From Flavobacteriaceae bacterium HL-DH10 (lineage in GTDB: Bacteria > Bacteroidota > Bacteroidia > Flavobacteriales > Flavobacteriaceae), in the NCBI GenBank assembly GCA_031826515.1, contig CP134536.1:3044501-3108500 (forward strand): 64,000 nt of DNA, written 5' to 3'. The position numbers and the translations under genes were made by a program. The notes below the pieces were generated by a model, which had not been told where the DNA came from, searched no databases, and worked only from the letters and a program-made list of their open reading frames with translations. Shown here piece after piece: positions 37,322 to 47,072 of this stretch (positions within the stretch are counted from its first letter, which is position 1; every line of letters begins with the position of its first letter).

Positions 37322-37358
37322 AAAAAAAGAGGGCTGGTATTAAAGCAGTCCTTTTTTC
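37322..37358 (+). terminator. Orphan terminator-like hairpin
   Basis: GGGCTG-GTATTAAAG-CAGTCC with one G-U pair, A-run before and T-run after. The nearest upstream gene already has its own terminator about 450 bases earlier. Confidence 0.6.
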
Positions 37359-37431
37359 TTAAAACTATGTCAAATAAATTTCTATCAAATGCTATTAACT
37401 TATTTTTACAACATTGAATAATTTAAATCAC

Positions 37432-40251
37432 ATGAAACACATTTTTATTATAGTATTTTCTTTTTTTATTGCAATCTCTATAAAAGGGCAAGCACAAGCA
37501 CAAGAACTTAATTTTAATGATCCTTTGCCTTTAGACGAGACTATTAAAAAAGGAGTTTTGTTAAATGGTATGACTTACTATATAAAAAGTACGGATGTAG
37601 TAAAGGATGCAGCGAGCTATTATATTATTCAAAATGTAGGTTCTATTTTAGAAAATGAAGATCAGCAGGGACTTGCTCACTTTTTAGAGCATATGGCGTT
37701 CAATGGTACAGAGCATTTTCCTGGAAAAGGTATTTTAAATACGCTTCAAAAGCATGGAGCTGTATTTGGAAAAGATATTAATGCATATACCTCGTTTGAC
37801 GAGACTGTTTATAACCTAAGCGATATTCCAACTAAAGATGGCTTAATAGATACTTGTTTAACAGTTTTGCATGATTGGTCAAACTATTTATTGTTGACTG
37901 ATGAAGAAATTGATGCCGAGCGTGGTGTAATTAAAGAAGAATGGCGTACTGGGCAAAGTGGGCAAAAACGTTTATATGTGAAATCGTTGCCTACAACATA
38001 TAACCATTCAAAATATGCCGACAGAATGCCTATAGGATTGATGTCGGTTGTTGAAGGATTTGATTATAAATCTTTACGTGATTTTTATCAAGATTGGTAC
38101 CGAACAGATTTACAAGCAATTGCGGTAATAGGGGATGTTGATGTGAATGAAATAGAACAAAAAATTATAGAAAAGTTCTCGAAAATACCTCCTATTGAGA
38201 ATCCTAAAGAACGTATTATTATAGACATACCAGAGAATACTGAAATGGGTTTCAGTTTTGGTACCGATCCAGAACTTTCTTCAGCTTCTATAAGTTTTGG
38301 TATTCGTCATAAAAAATCTTTGGAAACCGAAACCGTTGCCGATTTAAAACGCGATTTATTACAATCTATGGCCGTTAGTATGTTGTCGTCAAGGGTTTCT
38401 GATATTGCCCAAAAACCTGAAGCCTCATTTTTAGCTGGCAGAATTGGTTATACTAGTTTATCAAGAACCACCAACTACTTTTATATGTCGGTTTATCCAA
38501 AACCTAATCAGCAAAAACAAGCATTTAAAGAAGTGCTAACTGAAGTACAAAGAGCAGTTAATTTTGGATTTATCCAATCAGAAATCGATAGAGCTATTGC
38601 TAACATAAGAACGTCTTACGAAAATCAAATTGCTAAAAAAGAAGACAAAAGCCACGAACAAATAGAGCGCGCAATTCAAAACAATTTCTTGTCAAACCGT
38701 ACTATGGATGACATTGAAAAAAAGTATGAGATTTCAAAGAAAATTTTGGCAGGTATCACGCTTGAAGAATTACACAGTACTATCAAGAAACTATATGCAA
38801 AAAACAACAGGTTTTTAAATATAGCAGGTGTTGAAGGGCAAGATAATTTATCTGAAGATTTAGCGAGAGAAGTGATTCTATCCGTTGAAAATGATAGTTC
38901 TTTAAAGCCTTATAACGAAGCCTTAGACGGAAAAACTCTAGTATCTAGTTTAAATATAATTCGTGGTTCTATCAAAAAAACAAAAAATGATAAAGCAGTT
39001 GGCTCAACTACATTTATCCTAAGTAATGGTGTACAAGTGCATTACAAATTTGTGGATAAAGAAAAGAACAAAGTGAGTTTGAAGGCTATGAGTTACGGAG
39101 GTACGTCGCTTTTAGCTGATGAAGATTTACCTTCGGCTTCATTGGTTCGAAATTTGGTTCAGATGTCTGGTTTGGGTGATTTTACTGCAGCCGATTTAAA
39201 AAAGATGTTGGCAGGTAAAACAGCTGGAGTTAGAATAGGATTAAGTGAAATTAGCGAATCACTTTCAGGAGGTTCAAACACAAAAGATGTTGAAACCATG
39301 CTTCAAATGGTGCATGTATACTTTGCAAAGCCCCGTTTTGATACCGATGCCTTCAAAGTTCTGGAAAGTAATATAGATGGTTATTTAATTAGAAGAAGTA
39401 AGAATGTAAGTGAGCAAATGCGCGACAGTTTGATTGTGACAGTTTATGGAAAAAACAATCCGAAAGAGCGTATTTTTAATCAAGAATATGCCGATAATAT
39501 CTCATTTGAAAAAATCAAGAAAATATATAAAGACCGTTTCGCTGATGTATCCGATTTTGAATTCTTCATTGTTGGCGATGTCAAAGAGGCGCAATTAAAA
39601 CCACTTTTAGAGCAGTATATTGCAAGTATTCCAACAAAAAAGACAAGAAGAGAAAATTATAAGGATAATGGTGCCGAATGGGTGTCAAAACATATTGATA
39701 AAGATATTTTTTTAACATTGGAAGACCCTAAAGCCAACGTAAATATTATGTATAAAAAAGAGATGCCATTTTCAAGAAAAAACGTAATTTGTACCAATGT
39801 TTTAGGTGATATTTTACAATTACGCATTACCGAAACCATAAGGGAAGCTGAAGGAGGAGCATACAGTCCGCGTGCCAGTGCCAGTTTTGAAAGGCAACCA
39901 AAACCTCAGGCTATTGTATCGTTCAGTTTTGATTGTAACCCAGATATGGCCGATAAATTGGTAGGTATAGTAAACGGTGAATTGCAAAACATTGCGAATG
40001 GTACGATTAGTGATGAAGACTTAAGCAAAATAAGAACCAACTTTTTAAAAGAGTACGAACAAGCAAAAGACAAAAATAGTTTTGATATGCAATTATTGAC
40101 TAAGTATTTTAGGTTCAAAGAAAATATAAACGACCCTAAACACTTTGAAAGTATAGTAAAAAGTATGTCAAAACAAGACATTCAAAATATCGCTAAACAA
40201 GTTTTAAATACTGGAAAATCATACGAAGTTGTGTTTAAGCCAAAACAATAA
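37432..40251 (+). CDS. M16 family zinc metallopeptidase (insulinase/pitrilysin type)
   Basis: 939 residues from the ATG at 37432. A TTG at 37414 is in frame but sits before a normal signal peptide (MKHIFIIVFSFFIAISIKG to AQA). The inverted zinc motif HFLEH is in GLAHFLEHMAFNGTEHFPG, and the third ligand Glu lies in the ERGVIKEEWR helix. The second, inactive M16 half has FFIVGDVKE and EAEGGAYSPRASASFE. Periplasmic or envelope peptidase that cuts peptides inside a closed chamber. Followed at 21 bases by a DsbD-type pair, so probably one operon. A near-consensus TATTTTTA (37401-37408) lies just upstream. Confidence 0.93.
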   Translation: MKHIFIIVFSFFIAISIKGQAQAQELNFNDPLPLDETIKKGVLLNGMTYYIKSTDVVKDAASYYIIQNVGSILENEDQQGLAHFLEHMAFNGTEHFPGKGILNTLQKHGAVFGKDINAYTSFDETVYNLSDIPTKDGLIDTCLTVLHDWSNYLLLTDEEIDAERGVIKEEWRTGQSGQKRLYVKSLPTTYNHSKYADRMPIGLMSVVEGFDYKSLRDFYQDWYRTDLQAIAVIGDVDVNEIEQKIIEKFSKIPPIENPKERIIIDIPENTEMGFSFGTDPELSSASISFGIRHKKSLETETVADLKRDLLQSMAVSMLSSRVSDIAQKPEASFLAGRIGYTSLSRTTNYFYMSVYPKPNQQKQAFKEVLTEVQRAVNFGFIQSEIDRAIANIRTSYENQIAKKEDKSHEQIERAIQNNFLSNRTMDDIEKKYEISKKILAGITLEELHSTIKKLYAKNNRFLNIAGVEGQDNLSEDLAREVILSVENDSSLKPYNEALDGKTLVSSLNIIRGSIKKTKNDKAVGSTTFILSNGVQVHYKFVDKEKNKVSLKAMSYGGTSLLADEDLPSASLVRNLVQMSGLGDFTAADLKKMLAGKTAGVRIGLSEISESLSGGSNTKDVETMLQMVHVYFAKPRFDTDAFKVLESNIDGYLIRRSKNVSEQMRDSLIVTVYGKNNPKERIFNQEYADNISFEKIKKIYKDRFADVSDFEFFIVGDVKEAQLKPLLEQYIASIPTKKTRRENYKDNGAEWVSKHIDKDIFLTLEDPKANVNIMYKKEMPFSRKNVICTNVLGDILQLRITETIREAEGGAYSPRASASFERQPKPQAIVSFSFDCNPDMADKLVGIVNGELQNIANGTISDEDLSKIRTNFLKEYEQAKDKNSFDMQLLTKYFRFKENINDPKHFESIVKSMSKQDIQNIAKQVLNTGKSYEVVFKPKQ

Positions 40252-40272
40252 TTTTAAAATTTTAAAAAAAGC

Positions 40273-40719
40273 ATGAAAAAATTAATTTTATTAGTTGCTT
40301 TAACAATAGTTTTTATAGGTCAAGCTCAAGTATTAGAACCCGTAAAATGGAACGCTTCGGTTAATAAAATTTCTGATTCAGAATATGAGCTTGTTGCAAC
40401 AGCCACCATTGATAAAGGTTGGCACTTATATTCTCAATCGGTTCCGAAAGATGGACCAATTTCAACAGGTTTTACATTTGTAGGAAACAAAAATTACCTT
40501 AAAAAGGGAAATACTTCGGAAGAGGTAGGATATATCATTGACGACCCTATTTTCGAAATGGAAATTAAATATTTCGAAAAAATGGCAGATTTTAAACAGC
40601 GTATAAAATTAAAAGGAAAGGTGCCATTTCAAGTCAAAGGTGCCGTTGAGTTTATGGTGTGCAATGATAGGAGGTGCTTATCACCAACCGAAGTAGAATT
40701 GATATTCAATGTAAAATAA
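40273..40719 (+). CDS. Free-standing DsbD N-terminal (alpha) domain, secreted
   Basis: 148 residues. Signal peptide MKKLILLVALTIVFIGQAQ, then a single immunoglobulin-like thiol-disulfide domain. It is clearly homologous to the N-terminal domain of the next gene (shared [41 protein letters not shown]) and keeps the redox pair in MVCNDRRCLSPTEVEL. It should act in the periplasm as a carrier of reducing equivalents, receiving electrons from the membrane DsbD. Fifteen bases to dsbD. Probably a tandem duplicate of that domain. Confidence 0.9.
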   Translation: MKKLILLVALTIVFIGQAQVLEPVKWNASVNKISDSEYELVATATIDKGWHLYSQSVPKDGPISTGFTFVGNKNYLKKGNTSEEVGYIIDDPIFEMEIKYFEKMADFKQRIKLKGKVPFQVKGAVEFMVCNDRRCLSPTEVELIFNVK

Positions 40720-40734
40720 ATTTGAAGTTATAAA

Positions 40735-42693
40735 ATGAAGAAGTTTCTTTTTGGATTAACGCTATTAATATTGTCTTTAACAACTCAGGCCCAAGTACTA
40801 GAACCTGTAAAATGGACTACCTCTGTTGAAAAACTGTCTGATTCAGAATATCAATTAATATCAAAGGCTACTATAGATTCTGGGTGGCATTTATATTCGC
40901 AAACCGTTCCAGAAGGCGGTCCAATTGCAACATCATTTATTTATGATGATAGTGAAGGCAATTTTACCATTGTTGGCAATACTAGTGAAGATGAAGGGCA
41001 TATAGTACAGGATCCTGTGTTTGAAATGGAAATTAAATATTTTGATAAAACAGCAACTTTCAAACAAAAAATAGAGGTTAAAGACGGTTTGGAAACCGTG
41101 AAGGGATTTGTTGAATTCATGGTATGCGACGACTCCCGTTGCTTGCCACCTACCGAGGTGGATTTGGAATTTAATATCCTAAGTTCATCTACATCTAATG
41201 TAAAAGAACCAACAGGTATTTCAGAATTATCAAAAGGTTCTAAAACCCCCGAATCAAAAAGAGGGTTATGGTCTATTTTTATAATAGCGTTTTTATCGGG
41301 GTTCGCAGCTTTGTTAACACCATGTGTATTTCCAATGATACCAATGACGGTAAGTTTCTTTACCAAACAGAGTAAAACTAAGGCCGCTGGAATAAGAAAT
41401 GCTGTTATTTATGGTATTTCCATTATGGTTATTTATGTTTTATTAGGTTCGCTGGTAAGTTTGATTTTTGGAGCGGATGCGCTTAATGCCTTATCTACCA
41501 ATGTGTGGTTCAACATAATATTCTTCTTATTATTATTAATTTTTGCGGTATCGTTTTTAGGTGCTTTCGAAATTATGCTGCCTAATTCTTGGGCCAACAA
41601 AGTAGATCGTCAAGCTGATAGAGGTGGGTTAATTGGTATATTCTTTATGGCATTGGCATTGGCTATTGTGTCTTTTTCATGTACAGGCCCTATAGTAGGT
41701 ACATTGCTTGTTGAGGCGGCTTCTGGCGGCAGTCAAGTAGGTCCAGTTATTGGTATGTTAGGGTTCTCATTAGCAATTGCCTTACCATTTACATTGTTTG
41801 CGGCCTTTCCGGGTTGGTTAAATTCATTACCCAAATCTGGGGGTTGGTTAAACACGGTAAAAGTTTTTTTAGGGTTTTTGGAGTTGGCTTTAGCGTTTAA
41901 ATTTCTATCAAATGCAGACTTAGTGCTTCAGGCTCATTTTTTGGAAAGAGAAGTGTTCTTAGCGATTTGGATTGCCATTTTTGGAGTTTTGGCGTTTTAT
42001 TTATTCGGTAAAATACAATTGCCACACGATTCTCCAGTTAGCCATATTTCGGTAGGAAGATTAAGTTTAGGTCTGCTTGTGTTATCTTTTACTATTTATA
42101 TGATTCCAGGTCTTTGGGGAGCACCATTAAACTTAATTAGTGCGTTTCCGCCACCACAACATTATAGCGAGTCGCCATACGGAGTAGGGTACACCCAATT
42201 GGGTGCTGGTAATTCAGCGAGTCATACGGAAGTTCCAGAAGGTGCGCATTTAATGCCTCCGCATAACATTTTGGCTTTTAACGATTACGACAAAGGTTTG
42301 GCTTATGCTAAAAAAGTTGGAAAACCTGTAATGATTGATTTCACAGGGCATGCCTGCGTAAATTGTAGAAAAATGGAGCAGAAGGTTTGGGTAAAACCTC
42401 AGGTTTTGGATATCCTAAAAAATGATGTGGTATTGATATCATTATATGTTGATGATAAACGTAAATTGAAAGCAGAGGAGGTTGTCGATTCTGAATTAAA
42501 ACCTGGTGAAAAGCTGAAATATATCGGTCAAAAATGGAGCGAATTACAAACCATTAAATATAAAACAAATTCACAACCATTTTATGTTTTGATGAGCCAT
42601 GATAAACAAAATTTGATCGAACCCATAGCATATACGCCAGATGTTGACACGTATTACAACTGGCTCAAGGAAGGGATTTCAAATTTTAAGTAA
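40735..42693 (+). CDS. dsbD: Thiol:disulfide interchange protein DsbD
   Basis: 652 residues that pass electrons from cytosolic thioredoxin to the periplasm. Signal peptide to AQA, alpha domain at about 20-150 with Cys pair [10 protein letters not shown], a polytopic core from about 175 to 465 with the two redox cysteines in [14 protein letters not shown] and [14 protein letters not shown], and a C-terminal thioredoxin-like domain with [13 protein letters not shown]. All six working cysteines are present. Co-transcribed with the M16 protease and the single alpha-domain protein. Confidence 0.96.
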   Translation: MKKFLFGLTLLILSLTTQAQVLEPVKWTTSVEKLSDSEYQLISKATIDSGWHLYSQTVPEGGPIATSFIYDDSEGNFTIVGNTSEDEGHIVQDPVFEMEIKYFDKTATFKQKIEVKDGLETVKGFVEFMVCDDSRCLPPTEVDLEFNILSSSTSNVKEPTGISELSKGSKTPESKRGLWSIFIIAFLSGFAALLTPCVFPMIPMTVSFFTKQSKTKAAGIRNAVIYGISIMVIYVLLGSLVSLIFGADALNALSTNVWFNIIFFLLLLIFAVSFLGAFEIMLPNSWANKVDRQADRGGLIGIFFMALALAIVSFSCTGPIVGTLLVEAASGGSQVGPVIGMLGFSLAIALPFTLFAAFPGWLNSLPKSGGWLNTVKVFLGFLELALAFKFLSNADLVLQAHFLEREVFLAIWIAIFGVLAFYLFGKIQLPHDSPVSHISVGRLSLGLLVLSFTIYMIPGLWGAPLNLISAFPPPQHYSESPYGVGYTQLGAGNSASHTEVPEGAHLMPPHNILAFNDYDKGLAYAKKVGKPVMIDFTGHACVNCRKMEQKVWVKPQVLDILKNDVVLISLYVDDKRKLKAEEVVDSELKPGEKLKYIGQKWSELQTIKYKTNSQPFYVLMSHDKQNLIEPIAYTPDVDTYYNWLKEGISNFK

Positions 42694-42715
42694 GAGATCT
42701 ATTTAATTATAATCA

Positions 42716-42740
42716 TCTCTGCTATTGCAGAGAGCATTTT
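42716..42740 (+). terminator. Weak terminator after dsbD
   Basis: TCTCTGC-TATT-GCAGAGA hairpin followed by a short T-rich stretch, 23 bases past the stop. The rest of the gap to 42925 shows nothing recognisable. Confidence 0.45.
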
Positions 42741-42925
42741 ATTAAAGCATAAACAATGAGTGTAATTGGTAATTTTATAAAAAAGTCTAAATAAGAGTTG
42801 CTAAGAATAAATTTATTCATAAAAGCAATACGTCTATCGAATCAGAAACTACAAAAGGGTGGTTTTGATACAGATTTAAGAAGTTAACCTATAAACGGAC
42901 AATCATTAAATACCATTGAATATCT

Positions 42926-45478
42926 ATGAGAAACCTGTTTTTTATTCTTTTTATTGCGCTTTTTTCTTGTAAAAACACCCAAAAAAACGAATCATTGTTG
43001 GTTTCAGGCATTTCGGCAGACTTGGCGACTTATCGTAAAGATCAGGTTTCAGATATCGTTTACCACCTGTCATTCAATATACCTTCTGAGAAGGATAAAC
43101 GCATTAGTTCTAAACTCGAATTAAGTCTCCAAATAAACGATTTGGAACAGCCTTTATATCTAGATTTTAATGAAGATAAATCCCTTATTAAACAAGTAAC
43201 TGTTAATGGAGATTTTATTGAAATCAATCATCAAAAGGAACATCTAATTATTGCAGAAACATATTTGAAGAAGGGCAAAAATGTTGTTACAGTTGTTTTT
43301 GATGCCGGGGAAACATCATTAAACAGAAGCGACGATTATTTGTACACGCTATTGGTTCCCGATAGAGCCAGTACCTTGTTTCCTTGTTTTGATCAGCCCG
43401 ATTTGAAGGCAAATTATATATTAGATATCACTGCGCCTAAAACCTGGCAAGTGTTATGTGGAGCGCCATTGGAATTAAAGGAAGACAATCATGATTATAT
43501 CAGATATCTCTACAAGATGTCAGATAAAATGAGTACTTACCTGTTTTCATTTGTGGCGGGCGTGTTTAATAAAACGACACAGCGTCCTGAGGATATGGAA
43601 ATGACACTGTTATTCAGAGAAAACGATTCTGTTAAGATAAATGCTAGTGTAGATGATATTTTTATGTTGCATCAACAATCACTCGATTTTCTGGAAGATT
43701 ATACCCAGTATGATTTTCCATTTCAAAAGCTGGATTTCGTTGCTATTCCTGAATTTCAATATGGGGGTATGGAACATGTTGGCGCTGTTCAATATAGGGA
43801 ATCGTCATTGTTTTTAGATGAAACAGCAACTCAAGAGCGATTATTGAACAGAGCACAATTAATTGCGCACGAAACGGCGCATATGTGGTTTGGAGATTTG
43901 GTGACCATGAAATGGTTTGATGATGTTTGGTTGAAAGAAGTATTTGCCAACTTTATGGCTGGTAAAATAGTAAATGGTTCTTTTCCTGAAATAGATCATA
44001 GATTACGTTTTATGCAGGAGCATTATCCGAGTGCTTATAGTGAAGATAGAACCCTTGGGGCTACACCTATTCGTCAGAAACTGGGTAATTTAAAAAATGC
44101 GGGCACCCTTTACGGTAATATTATTTACCATAAAGCACCAATTATGATGCGTCAGCTTGAAATTATTTTGGGAGAAGCACCTTTTAGAAGCGGAATGCGA
44201 CAGTATGTAAAAAAATATGCGAATGGTAATGCCGATTGGAATGACCTAGTGACAATATTAGATAACGAAACCTCAATAGACCTAAAGCAATGGAGTGAAG
44301 TTTGGGTAAATCAATCTGGTCGTCCTATAATTTCAGATCAAATAGCTTATAAGGATGGGAAGATTTCAAATTTCGACATATATCAAAGTGCAGAGGATGG
44401 TAGCGACAATCTTTGGACGCAAACGTTTAGTCTTGGATTGGTTTACGACGATTCGATACATATAGCTTCTATAAACATTAAGGATAAAAAAACAACATTA
44501 AGTAGTGTGATTGGTATGTCTAAACCTCGATCAATTATTTACAATTATAAAGGACTCGGGTATGGCGTATTTCCAATGGATCTTTCAAATGCTAGTATTT
44601 TTGAAATAAAGGATGACGTAGCACGCAGTTATAGCTATATTAATTTATATGAAAGTATGCTCAATAACCATTTATCTGTTAATAGCGCTTTTAATGAGCT
44701 GTTAAAAGGTATTAATACTGAAAAGGACGAGCTTATTGTCGATTTGATTTCTAGTGAAATAAGAAGTGTATTTTTGAAATATTTTACCGAAGAACAACGT
44801 GAAAAGATGTTAGGAACATTGGAGAATATTCTAAAAGAACGATTAAGTAAGAATTTGCAACCAGGCATTAAAAAGACAATATTTAATTTATACAGAAGTA
44901 TAGCTTTTACAATCGAAGGCAAGGATTTTTTATATGGGGTTTGGAATAAAACTAAAATGATAGAAGGTCTAAGGTTAAATGAAAATGATTATACCAATTT
45001 AGCGGTTACACTGGCCATTTATAATCATGAAAAAAGCGATGAAATTTTAAAAAAGGCATTAGACGATATTGTAAACTCAGATAGAAAGAAACGTTTCGAA
45101 TTTATGCTTCCGTCATTGTCAAATAAAGAATCAGACAGGGATGCTTTTATGATATCATTATCCAAACCAGAAAATAGGGAAAAAGAATCATGGGTATTAT
45201 CGGCATTAAGCAATATACATCATCCATTGCGACAACAGTCTGCAAAAAAGCATTTAAGACTTTGTTTGGATTTATTAGAAGAAATTCAGCTTACAGGTGA
45301 TATCTTTTTTCCTAAATCATGGCTTAATGCCACAATTGGAAATTATTCATCGCATGAAGCGTATAAAGTGGTTCAGGATTTTTTAACTGATAATCCTAAT
45401 TTTAATCCAGTTTTAAAAAACAAATTGTTACAATCTACAGACGGACTATACAGAGTTCGAGAATTAAGAAAGCCATAG
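42926..45478 (+). CDS. M1 family aminopeptidase, lipoprotein
   Basis: 850 residues. N-terminal lipobox in FFILFIALFSC, so it is probably anchored in the envelope. The catalytic zinc site is HETAHMWFGDL with the third ligand Glu in WLKEVFANFM. The exopeptidase motif usually GxMEN reads YGGMEHVGAVQYRE here, with His where Asn is usual. A C-terminal ERAP1-like helical region follows. It should remove N-terminal residues from periplasmic peptides. Single gene, following the DsbD unit by 232 bases. Confidence 0.93.
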   Translation: MRNLFFILFIALFSCKNTQKNESLLVSGISADLATYRKDQVSDIVYHLSFNIPSEKDKRISSKLELSLQINDLEQPLYLDFNEDKSLIKQVTVNGDFIEINHQKEHLIIAETYLKKGKNVVTVVFDAGETSLNRSDDYLYTLLVPDRASTLFPCFDQPDLKANYILDITAPKTWQVLCGAPLELKEDNHDYIRYLYKMSDKMSTYLFSFVAGVFNKTTQRPEDMEMTLLFRENDSVKINASVDDIFMLHQQSLDFLEDYTQYDFPFQKLDFVAIPEFQYGGMEHVGAVQYRESSLFLDETATQERLLNRAQLIAHETAHMWFGDLVTMKWFDDVWLKEVFANFMAGKIVNGSFPEIDHRLRFMQEHYPSAYSEDRTLGATPIRQKLGNLKNAGTLYGNIIYHKAPIMMRQLEIILGEAPFRSGMRQYVKKYANGNADWNDLVTILDNETSIDLKQWSEVWVNQSGRPIISDQIAYKDGKISNFDIYQSAEDGSDNLWTQTFSLGLVYDDSIHIASINIKDKKTTLSSVIGMSKPRSIIYNYKGLGYGVFPMDLSNASIFEIKDDVARSYSYINLYESMLNNHLSVNSAFNELLKGINTEKDELIVDLISSEIRSVFLKYFTEEQREKMLGTLENILKERLSKNLQPGIKKTIFNLYRSIAFTIEGKDFLYGVWNKTKMIEGLRLNENDYTNLAVTLAIYNHEKSDEILKKALDDIVNSDRKKRFEFMLPSLSNKESDRDAFMISLSKPENREKESWVLSALSNIHHPLRQQSAKKHLRLCLDLLEEIQLTGDIFFPKSWLNATIGNYSSHEAYKVVQDFLTDNPNFNPVLKNKLLQSTDGLYRVRELRKP

Positions 45479-45734
45479 GTGTTATTATTCTTATTTTAAG
45501 TGATAAAAAAATGATTCTAAATTATTGGACTAAGATAGTTGCTTGATGTCGATTTTTTTAGCTCAATACCATAACCATATGCACCATAGTTGATGTTCAT
45601 TTTTGTACGAGTTGATTTGTGAGATGTCGTTATCAGTAATTGTATCTATTATTACATTATGGAGAAAGACAAAGAACGGTAAGCTAGTTTTGAGTCAAAA
45701 GATATAGATAAGTCAAAAGATATGGTTACTTTTT

Positions 45735-47054
45735 TTAATTATATAGAGTTGTTCCAAATATTTTTATTTTATATGGCCATTGAGCTTCAGGCTTATTTGA
45801 TTTATTTTCACCCCGACTAACAGGTAAAGTCCAATGTTCAGTTGGAGCACCCATAACAACTAACCATAAATATGCTGTGTTTTTTGGAATCTTAAAAGTA
45901 GCTATCCCTTTTTCATCTTTGAACATATCTCCATAAATACGGCTACCATCTTTTAACGATGCAAGAAAACCATAGCGCCAACCAGACTTATCTGTTTTAA
46001 TAACATTATATTCATTATCAGTAGCAAGTCCTTTAAATTTTAATTTAACTTTTGTTCCTGCTTTTGGAACGTTAAGTTTTATACCATTAAATCCGTAATT
46101 TTGTGGACAGTTCATAGAATCTATTTTATACCAACCATGTCCTATATCATTAAGTTTGCTGATGTGTTGATTAGCATATGATTTGGCTACATTTTCAATT
46201 CTTTTTAAATCCCATGTGATAAATTTTATTGAAGCATCAAACATTTCATTATTAAATTGTTCTTGTGTTAAGTTTTTGATGCGTTTATAAGTCATAACAA
46301 CATCTTCACCTTTTTGGGTTGATCGACATAAGTTACCCCAAAACTCAATTCCATATTTATTGGACCAGTATTCAAGTACATAAGGGGAATGATACATGTT
46401 TGCAGGATGTAAAAAAGCATAATGTGTCCCTTTTAAAAAACCCTTTAAATGGTAGTTTTCAAAAGTCATCCATTGAGGATAAACTTGCCACAGCATATAT
46501 TGTGCAGACATTTCCATAATGGGACCTTCAGGTCCTGTTTTACTATCAGCACGACTCATGTATTGAAAGGAGTGACCTATTTCGTGAGCCAATGCACCAT
46601 AAGGCGGTTTGTTTATTCTTTTGGCAGGTGTCCATAAAACACCCACTTTTTCTTCTTCACCACCACCAAAAGCGGTGTTTTCATCACCTCCAAAAACGTA
46701 TATGAGTAATTTATAGGTATCACTAATAGAATTTCCTTTTTGTACCAATTTTAAATCATTTACATAAAAATTGTAAAAGCGTTCACACTCAATAATAGCT
46801 TTTTTGGGATTGAAACGTTTGGTTGAATCTGAGTTAGTCATGGGATCATTACCATATTCTTTATGCCAGAACATAGCGATGTTGTCTGATTCTATCATAC
46901 GGCTATAACTGTAATCACTTTGAGGGTTGTCATAATTGTTGTTTTCTGCGACATACCAAACTTTTGAAGGGATGTATAACGTCTTCTTTAAAATATTTTC
47001 TTGAGCATTAGTAACACTAAAAAGTGATAAAAATAGAAATGCAAAGCTTTTCAT
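45735..47054 (-). CDS. DUF6055-type putative metallopeptidase, secreted
   Basis: 439 residues from the ATG at 47054 (MKSFAFLFLSLFSVTNAQ signal peptide). Earlier in-frame ATGs at 47066 and 47072 are less likely. The zinc-type motif HEIGHSFQYM stands after YGALA, with MEMSAQYMLWQ behind it as in gluzincin-like folds. The C-terminal half is a beta domain (GIKLNVPKAGTKVKLKFKGL). The DUF6055 name is from pattern memory. Follows GH97 within 18 bases on the same transcript, suggesting glycan- or glycopeptide-linked work in the periplasm or outside the cell. Confidence 0.85.
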   Translation of the reverse strand: MKSFAFLFLSLFSVTNAQENILKKTLYIPSKVWYVAENNNYDNPQSDYSYSRMIESDNIAMFWHKEYGNDPMTNSDSTKRFNPKKAIIECERFYNFYVNDLKLVQKGNSISDTYKLLIYVFGGDENTAFGGGEEEKVGVLWTPAKRINKPPYGALAHEIGHSFQYMSRADSKTGPEGPIMEMSAQYMLWQVYPQWMTFENYHLKGFLKGTHYAFLHPANMYHSPYVLEYWSNKYGIEFWGNLCRSTQKGEDVVMTYKRIKNLTQEQFNNEMFDASIKFITWDLKRIENVAKSYANQHISKLNDIGHGWYKIDSMNCPQNYGFNGIKLNVPKAGTKVKLKFKGLATDNEYNVIKTDKSGWRYGFLASLKDGSRIYGDMFKDEKGIATFKIPKNTAYLWLVVMGAPTEHWTLPVSRGENKSNKPEAQWPYKIKIFGTTLYN

Positions 47055-47072
47055 AAAGTGGCTCATATTCAA

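Noticed and set aside
40941-41366. 141-codon minus-strand ORF inside dsbD
   Set aside because: Antisense to conserved DsbD domains, with no recognisable product.
45693-45723. 13-bp direct repeat AGTCAAAAGATAT, twice, 18 bases apart
   Set aside because: Only two copies in an AT-rich spacer. Too little to call a repeat array or binding site.
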